Source of the DNA: Clostridiales bacterium UBA3758
GTDB taxonomy: Bacteria; Bacillota; Clostridia; Oscillospirales; Oscillospiraceae
Assembly: GCA_002371675.1 (NCBI GenBank)
Contig: DFGE01000007.1
Coordinates: 71,891 to 88,767 of the forward strand
DNA length: 16,877 bases
Reading direction: 5' to 3'
Shown: one piece after another, positions 14,490 through 16,877 of the stretch
Layout of the letters: each line of letters starts with the position of its first letter
How positions within the stretch are numbered: position 1 is the stretch's first letter
Program-made: the position numbers and the translations under genes
Notes under the pieces: model-generated
The model's input: only the letters and a program-made list of their open reading frames with translations
Databases searched by the model: none
Told to the model about the DNA's origin: nothing

Positions 14490-14738
14490 TCAGCCCTGCG
14501 CGGCGTATTTCTGTCTCACCTGCTGGATCTGCTGCGGCTGCGCCTGATCGCTGGGATACCAGCCGCGGCCGGCCATCTGGTTGTAGATGCCGTTCTGCAT
14601 GCAGAGCGCGTCGTTGAGGCTCTGGTTGAAGGCCTCATGCACGCGCGGCGTGGCGGACTCCACGGAGCCGTGCATCAGCAGGTCGCAGACGCCCTTGGTC
14701 GTGAGGAGGATACCCTCCATGATTTCCTTGTCGTTCAT
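14490..14738 (-). CDS. CotF family spore coat protein
   Basis: The 82-residue protein matches the Coat F domain: MNDKEIMEGILLTTKGVCDL, a central SATPRVHEAFNQSLNDALCM and NQMAGRGWYPSDQAQPQQIQ. In the family these are small proteins of the spore coat. The tail is Gln-rich. The start at 14738 is preceded by AAGGAGG. The site overlaps the TAA stop of the upstream small gene, so the two are cotranscribed and closely coupled. A sporulation-specific promoter is suggested upstream of the pair, and the sporulation sigma gene lies 1.6 kb away. Confidence 0.88.
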   Translation of the reverse strand: MNDKEIMEGILLTTKGVCDLLMHGSVESATPRVHEAFNQSLNDALCMQNGIYNQMAGRGWYPSDQAQPQQIQQVRQKYAAQG

Positions 14739-14750
14739 GTCGTTTCCTCC

Positions 14751-14924
14751 TTATACCAGGCTGTAGAATGTGTCGAACATCTTCTGATTGCTGTCGGCCA
14801 GGCTCTGCGCCTGCTGGCGCAGCGCGGGGTCGGAGAGCATCCCGGCCGCGGTACGGCACTGGAGCGTCAGATACTGGGCGTGCGAGAGCGCGTCTTCGAT
14901 ATAGAGCAGTTCTTTGGGACTCAT
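14751..14924 (-). CDS. Small spore-coat-associated protein (CotF-like partner)
   Basis: The short gene reads MSPKELLYIEDALSHAQYLT and ends DTFYSLV, 57 residues in total. It looks like a single helical pair (LLYIEDALSHAQYL and ALRQQAQSLADSNQKMFDTFY), comparable to the small companions often encoded beside CotF proteins in Clostridia. The start at 14924 has GAGGAG 7 nt upstream, and the stop leads directly into the ribosome site of the next gene, 12 nt before its ATG. Coat role is inferred from context and general resemblance, not from a catalytic motif. Confidence 0.75.
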   Translation of the reverse strand: MSPKELLYIEDALSHAQYLTLQCRTAAGMLSDPALRQQAQSLADSNQKMFDTFYSLV

Positions 14925-14970
14925 ATGGCATCTCCTCGTCAGTTATTTGCGGCGCAGCGCGCCGTCTGAG

Positions 14971-15002
14971 CTTAGTATCCGCAGGCGGCAGCGCGGATAT
15001 TC
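14971..15002 (-). promoter_or_regulatory. Possible SigE-type sporulation promoter of the coat genes
   Basis: On the minus strand GAATATC (14996-15002), 15 bp, then GGATACTAAG (14971-14980) resembles the mother-cell SigE consensus (ATATT-like -35, CATACAAT-like -10). The -10 match is imperfect. No good SigA promoter is seen here. Confidence 0.4.
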
Positions 15003-15050
15003 CCGGCAAAATTGCCAAATTTTTCTTTTGGTTCTGTGCAATCTGACCGA

Positions 15051-15079
15051 TTGGCGAGGCGGAGCTTTTATGGTAACAT
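15051..15079 (+). promoter_or_regulatory. Probable SigA promoter of the small membrane protein gene
   Basis: TTGGCG (15051-15056), a 17-bp spacer and TAACAT (15074-15079) lie 31 bp before the start codon at 15111. Confidence 0.55.
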
Positions 15080-15110
15080 GGAAAACACATCGGCAAAGGA
15101 GGCTTGCAGC

Positions 15111-15386
15111 ATGCAGTTGTTTCTCGGGATTCTCGCCGGCTTCGCCTGGGGCGCGCTGGCCGGTTTTCTCAACACGCGCATCACGAAATGGTCGCTCTCC
15201 AAGGGGGAGACAAGGCTGCTCCTCGCGGGGAACCTCCTGCGCACGGTCGTGGATCTTGTCGCGCTCGGCCTCGTGTTCCTGCTGCGCCATGGTCTGCCGC
15301 TCCCCTTCGAGCCGGTTCTGATCGGCACGGCCATCGGCCTGAGCCTCGTAACCGTGCTCTACGCCTTCCGCTACGGGAAGAAATGA
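15111..15386 (+). CDS. Small membrane protein, ATP synthase subunit I-like
   Basis: The 91-residue protein has three hydrophobic segments (about 2-20, 43-59 and 66-86). The first carries GILAGFAWGALAGFLN, a Gly/Ala-rich pattern with a following Asn as in AtpI-type subunits that assist c-ring assembly. The basic loop RITKWSLSKGETR separates segments 1 and 2. No ATP synthase genes are next to it, so the AtpI comparison is tentative. The start at 15111 has AAAGGAGG 8 nt upstream; longer in-frame starts lack such a site. It is the gene whose downstream terminator now holds cassette B. Confidence 0.7.
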   Translation: MQLFLGILAGFAWGALAGFLNTRITKWSLSKGETRLLLAGNLLRTVVDLVALGLVFLLRHGLPLPFEPVLIGTAIGLSLVTVLYAFRYGKK

Positions 15387-15452
15387 ACCGCCCGCGAGCG
15401 GCCTGTCCCAGAGTGGCGTTTTGCGCCCGTGCGCGGAAACACAAGCCATAAC

Positions 15453-15469
15453 AAAAGAGAAAGCACGCC
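15453..15469 (+). terminator. 5' arm of the terminator split by cassette B
   Basis: AAAAGAGAAAGCACGCC lies 66 nt after the stop at 15386. It pairs with 16249-16264 over 15 bp with one mismatch and one bulged base. Confidence 0.65.
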
Positions 15470-15471
15470 TG

Positions 15472-15502
15472 AAGGAGGCGCTTCGTAAGGAAGCGCCTCC
15501 TT
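15472..15502 (+). repeat. 5' hairpin of cassette B
   Basis: AAGGAGGCGCTTC-GTAAG-GAAGCGCCTCCTT is a perfect 13-bp stem with the same GTAAG loop as the cassette A hairpin at 8374-8398. Confidence 0.85.
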
Positions 15503-15522
15503 CACGTTTGAACGCGGGATAA

Positions 15523-15551
15523 TTGACCACGCCAGACAGCAATGGTACAAT
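15523..15551 (+). promoter_or_regulatory. SigA promoter of cassette B
   Basis: TTGACC (15523-15528), a 17-bp spacer and TACAAT (15546-15551) precede a leader ending TGCGGAGGA, matching the cassette A promoter in position and spacing. Confidence 0.8.
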
Positions 15552-15588
15552 GGTTAAAACAAATCGGGATTTGCGGAGGAACGGCAAC

Positions 15589-16071
15589 ATGGGTATCATT
15601 CTAAAAAAGATGGAGACAGACGAAGAAATAAAGGGGAAAGCCTATGTCCATTGGAAGTCGTGGCATGAAGCCTACTCGGGAATCGTGAGTCAGGAGTATC
15701 TTGACAACCTCACATTGGAGAAATGTGAAAAAATGGCATTTAACTGGTCTGACAATACTATTGTTGCAAAAGACAACGGTAGCGTAATTGGCTTTGTGTG
15801 CTATGGTGACAGAGGCGAAGAGGCTCCAAATATTGGTGAGATATTCGCACTGTATGTTTTGGCTGATTACTATGGAAAAGGTGTTGGCCGCAAACTAATG
15901 GATGAAGGATTGGCGCATATTAAGCGCTTCTCACAAGTGCGTCTATGGGTTCTGAAAGAAAACCTGAGAGCTATTCGCTTTTATGAAAAGTGTGGCTTCC
16001 TGCCAGATGGCACAGAGATGACAAGCCCCAATATTTCAGCTATAGAAATAAGGATGACCTTAACGCGTTAA
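15589..16071 (+). CDS. GNAT family N-acetyltransferase (cassette B payload)
   Basis: The 160-residue protein has a typical GNAT layout: N-terminal KAYVHWKSWHEAYSGIVSQEYLD, the acetyl-CoA loop in ADYYGKGVGRKLMDEG (92-107; the G-x-G-x-G/A signature), and the C-terminal NLRAIRFYEKCGF (about 125-137). Substrate unknown. The start at 15589 has GGAGGA at 15575-15580 with 8 nt spacing; an upstream in-frame Met at 15523 would lie in the promoter. It is AT-rich against its neighbours. It shows no obvious sequence similarity to the cassette A enzyme beyond the common GNAT motifs, although the sequences around both genes are nearly the same. Confidence 0.9.
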   Translation: MGIILKKMETDEEIKGKAYVHWKSWHEAYSGIVSQEYLDNLTLEKCEKMAFNWSDNTIVAKDNGSVIGFVCYGDRGEEAPNIGEIFALYVLADYYGKGVGRKLMDEGLAHIKRFSQVRLWVLKENLRAIRFYEKCGFLPDGTEMTSPNISAIEIRMTLTR

Positions 16072-16110
16072 ATGCCCGTTTACCGAACAGGTCTTCTTTT
16101 GCCCGCAGTT

Positions 16111-16246
16111 ATAACGAGCATCGGATTTTGCCCCACAAAACCCAGGAAAACAAAACCGGCGTGACCGCTGCGGTCACGCCGGTTTCATATCCTTTTGAGC
16201 CGGTGATTGGCGCCTCAAAACAGCTTCTTTACGGAGTACACCCCGA
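16111..16246 (+). repeat. 136-bp 3' tail of cassette B (inverted copy at 7556-7690)
   Basis: It begins ATAACGAGCATCGGATTTTG and ends GTACACCCCGA, about 95% identical to the cassette A tail. The 39 nt between the acetyltransferase stop and this tail are unrelated to those in cassette A. Confidence 0.9.
16153..16185 (+). terminator. Long hairpin in the cassette B tail, probable terminator
   Basis: AAACCGGCGTGACCGC (16153-16168) and its exact complement (16170-16185) flank one T. This hairpin is identical to that of cassette A. Confidence 0.7.
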
Positions 16247-16248
16247 CG

Positions 16249-16264
16249 GGCGGCCTTCTCTTTT
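16249..16264 (+). terminator. 3' arm of the terminator split by cassette B
   Basis: GGCGGCCTTCTCTTTT followed by TATAAT pairs with 15453-15469. Before insertion it would have served as a two-way terminator between the small membrane protein gene and sigG. Confidence 0.65.
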
Positions 16265-16308
16265 TATAATTGCTTACGATGCGGCGCAGGCCGCGTTCTC
16301 AGCTCCCG

Positions 16309-16877
16309 CTACGCCGTGATGTTCTTTTTGATTTGCTTGATGGCGTTCTTTTCCAGGCGCGAGACCTGCGCCTGCGAAATGCCGATCTCCCGCGCGACCT
16401 CGGTCTGGGTGCGTCCGTCGTAGAAGCGCAGCGCAAGGATGCGTTTTTCCCGCGCGCCGAGGCGGCTCATAGCCTGAGAGAGCGCGATCTGCTCGAGCCA
16501 GCTCTCATCGCTGCTGCGCGGGTCGCCGATCTGATCCATGACGGTCGCGCTCTCGCCGGCCTCGCTGTAAACCGGCTCGTAGAGCGAGACCGGGTCGCAG
16601 ATGGCCTCCAGCGCGAACACCACGTCCTGCCGCGGAATGGAGAGCGCGCGGGCGATCGCCTCGACGTCCGGCTCGCGCCCGTTTTCGGCGGTGAGGCGCT
16701 CCTTGGCCTGCAGCACGCGATAGGCGGTGTCCCGCATCGAGCGGCTCACGCGCACGGCGCTGTGGTCCCGCAGATAGCGCCTCAGCTCCCCGGCAATCAT
16801 GGGAACGCCGTAGGTGGAAAATTGCACGTTCTGGCTCAGGTCAAAGGCGTCGATGGCCTTGATGAGGCCGATCACGC
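16309..16877 (-). CDS. sigG: Sporulation sigma factor SigG (5' part outside the window)
   Basis: The visible 189 codons cover most of a SigF/SigG-type sigma factor. Region 2 ends in VQFSTYGVPMIAGELRRYLRD with RVSRSMRDTAYRVLQ; region 3 follows; region 4 has the helix-turn-helix TQTEVAREIGISQAQVSRLE. The linker DPVSLYEPVYSEAGESATVMDQIGD matches SigG better than SigF. SigG drives late forespore genes, including spore protection proteins. About 65-70 N-terminal residues lie beyond the right edge. The stop is TAG at 16309-16311. Confidence 0.9.
   Translation of the reverse strand, partial: VIGLIKAIDAFDLSQNVQFSTYGVPMIAGELRRYLRDHSAVRVSRSMRDTAYRVLQAKERLTAENGREPDVEAIARALSIPRQDVVFALEAICDPVSLYEPVYSEAGESATVMDQIGDPRSSDESWLEQIALSQAMSRLGAREKRILALRFYDGRTQTEVAREIGISQAQVSRLEKNAIKQIKKNITA

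Larger units (their letters stand above)
15473..16244 (+). mobile_element. Cassette B: terminator-inserted single-gene acetyltransferase cassette
   Basis: The unit of about 772 bp has the same order as cassette A: hairpin, promoter, GNAT gene, structured tail. GA flanks both ends (15471-15472 and 16245-16246). Removing the unit and one GA rebuilds a terminator hairpin with loop TGACG and the run TTTTTATAA, placed between the convergent small membrane protein gene and sigG. It contains no recombinase. The limits are set by the end of similarity with cassette A. Confidence 0.7.

Noticed and set aside
16309..16877. SigF instead of SigG
   Set aside because: The linker DPVSLYEPVYSEAGESATVMDQ and the QAQVSRLEKNAIKQIKKN end fit SigG better. 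The missing N-terminus and left neighbours are outside the window, so a small doubt remains.

Overview
The window looks like a chromosomal segment of a high-GC, spore-forming Clostridia member, most likely Oscillospiraceae (Flavonifractor/Intestinimonas/Oscillibacter-like). The basis is codon use strongly biased to G/C at third positions, a sporulation sigma factor close to SigG at the right edge, a CotF-like spore coat gene, Gram-positive Shine-Dalgarno sites (AAGGAGG type), and SigA promoters with 17-18 bp spacers. No phage, plasmid or transposase gene is visible.

Layout. At 1-2.2 kb a DUF2156 gene and a DUF362 gene diverge from back-to-back promoters. At 2.2-3.0 kb there is no intact protein gene: it holds two stem-loops, a broken esterase start, a tRNA-Leu(UAA) with its promoter, and a tandem array of about 161-169 bp units each centred on a terminator-like hairpin. 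At 3.0-7.4 kb lies a minus-strand operon tldD - tldE/pmbA - ggt, all peptide-cleaving or glutamyl-transferring functions. At 8.4-10.6 kb lies the operon nth - M32 carboxypeptidase. At 10.7-11.5 kb is a membrane-anchored protein with a Thr/Pro-rich stalk. At 11.6-14.3 kb an operon pairs a CoA-transferase-like E2 domain protein with an acyl-CoA ligase. At 14.5-14.9 kb are two small spore-coat-type genes. At 15.1-15.4 kb is a small membrane protein, and the right edge holds partial sigG.

The most unusual content is a pair of matching gene cassettes, A (about 7558-8400, minus strand) and B (about 15473-16244, plus strand). Each carries one AT-rich GNAT acetyltransferase gene. The two payload proteins are clearly different, but both cassettes share the same 5' module (10-13 bp hairpin, SigA promoter TTGACC-17-TAMAAT, ribosome site) and a nearly identical 135-bp 3' tail with a 15-bp stem hairpin. 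Each cassette sits inside the loop of a different Rho-independent terminator. If the cassette plus one GA dinucleotide is removed, a terminator hairpin with a 4-5 nt loop is restored at both sites. No recombinase lies inside either cassette, so mobilisation in trans is inferred. This looks like a terminator-targeting, single-gene mobile cassette with exchangeable acetyltransferase cargo; whether it has been described before could not be checked here.
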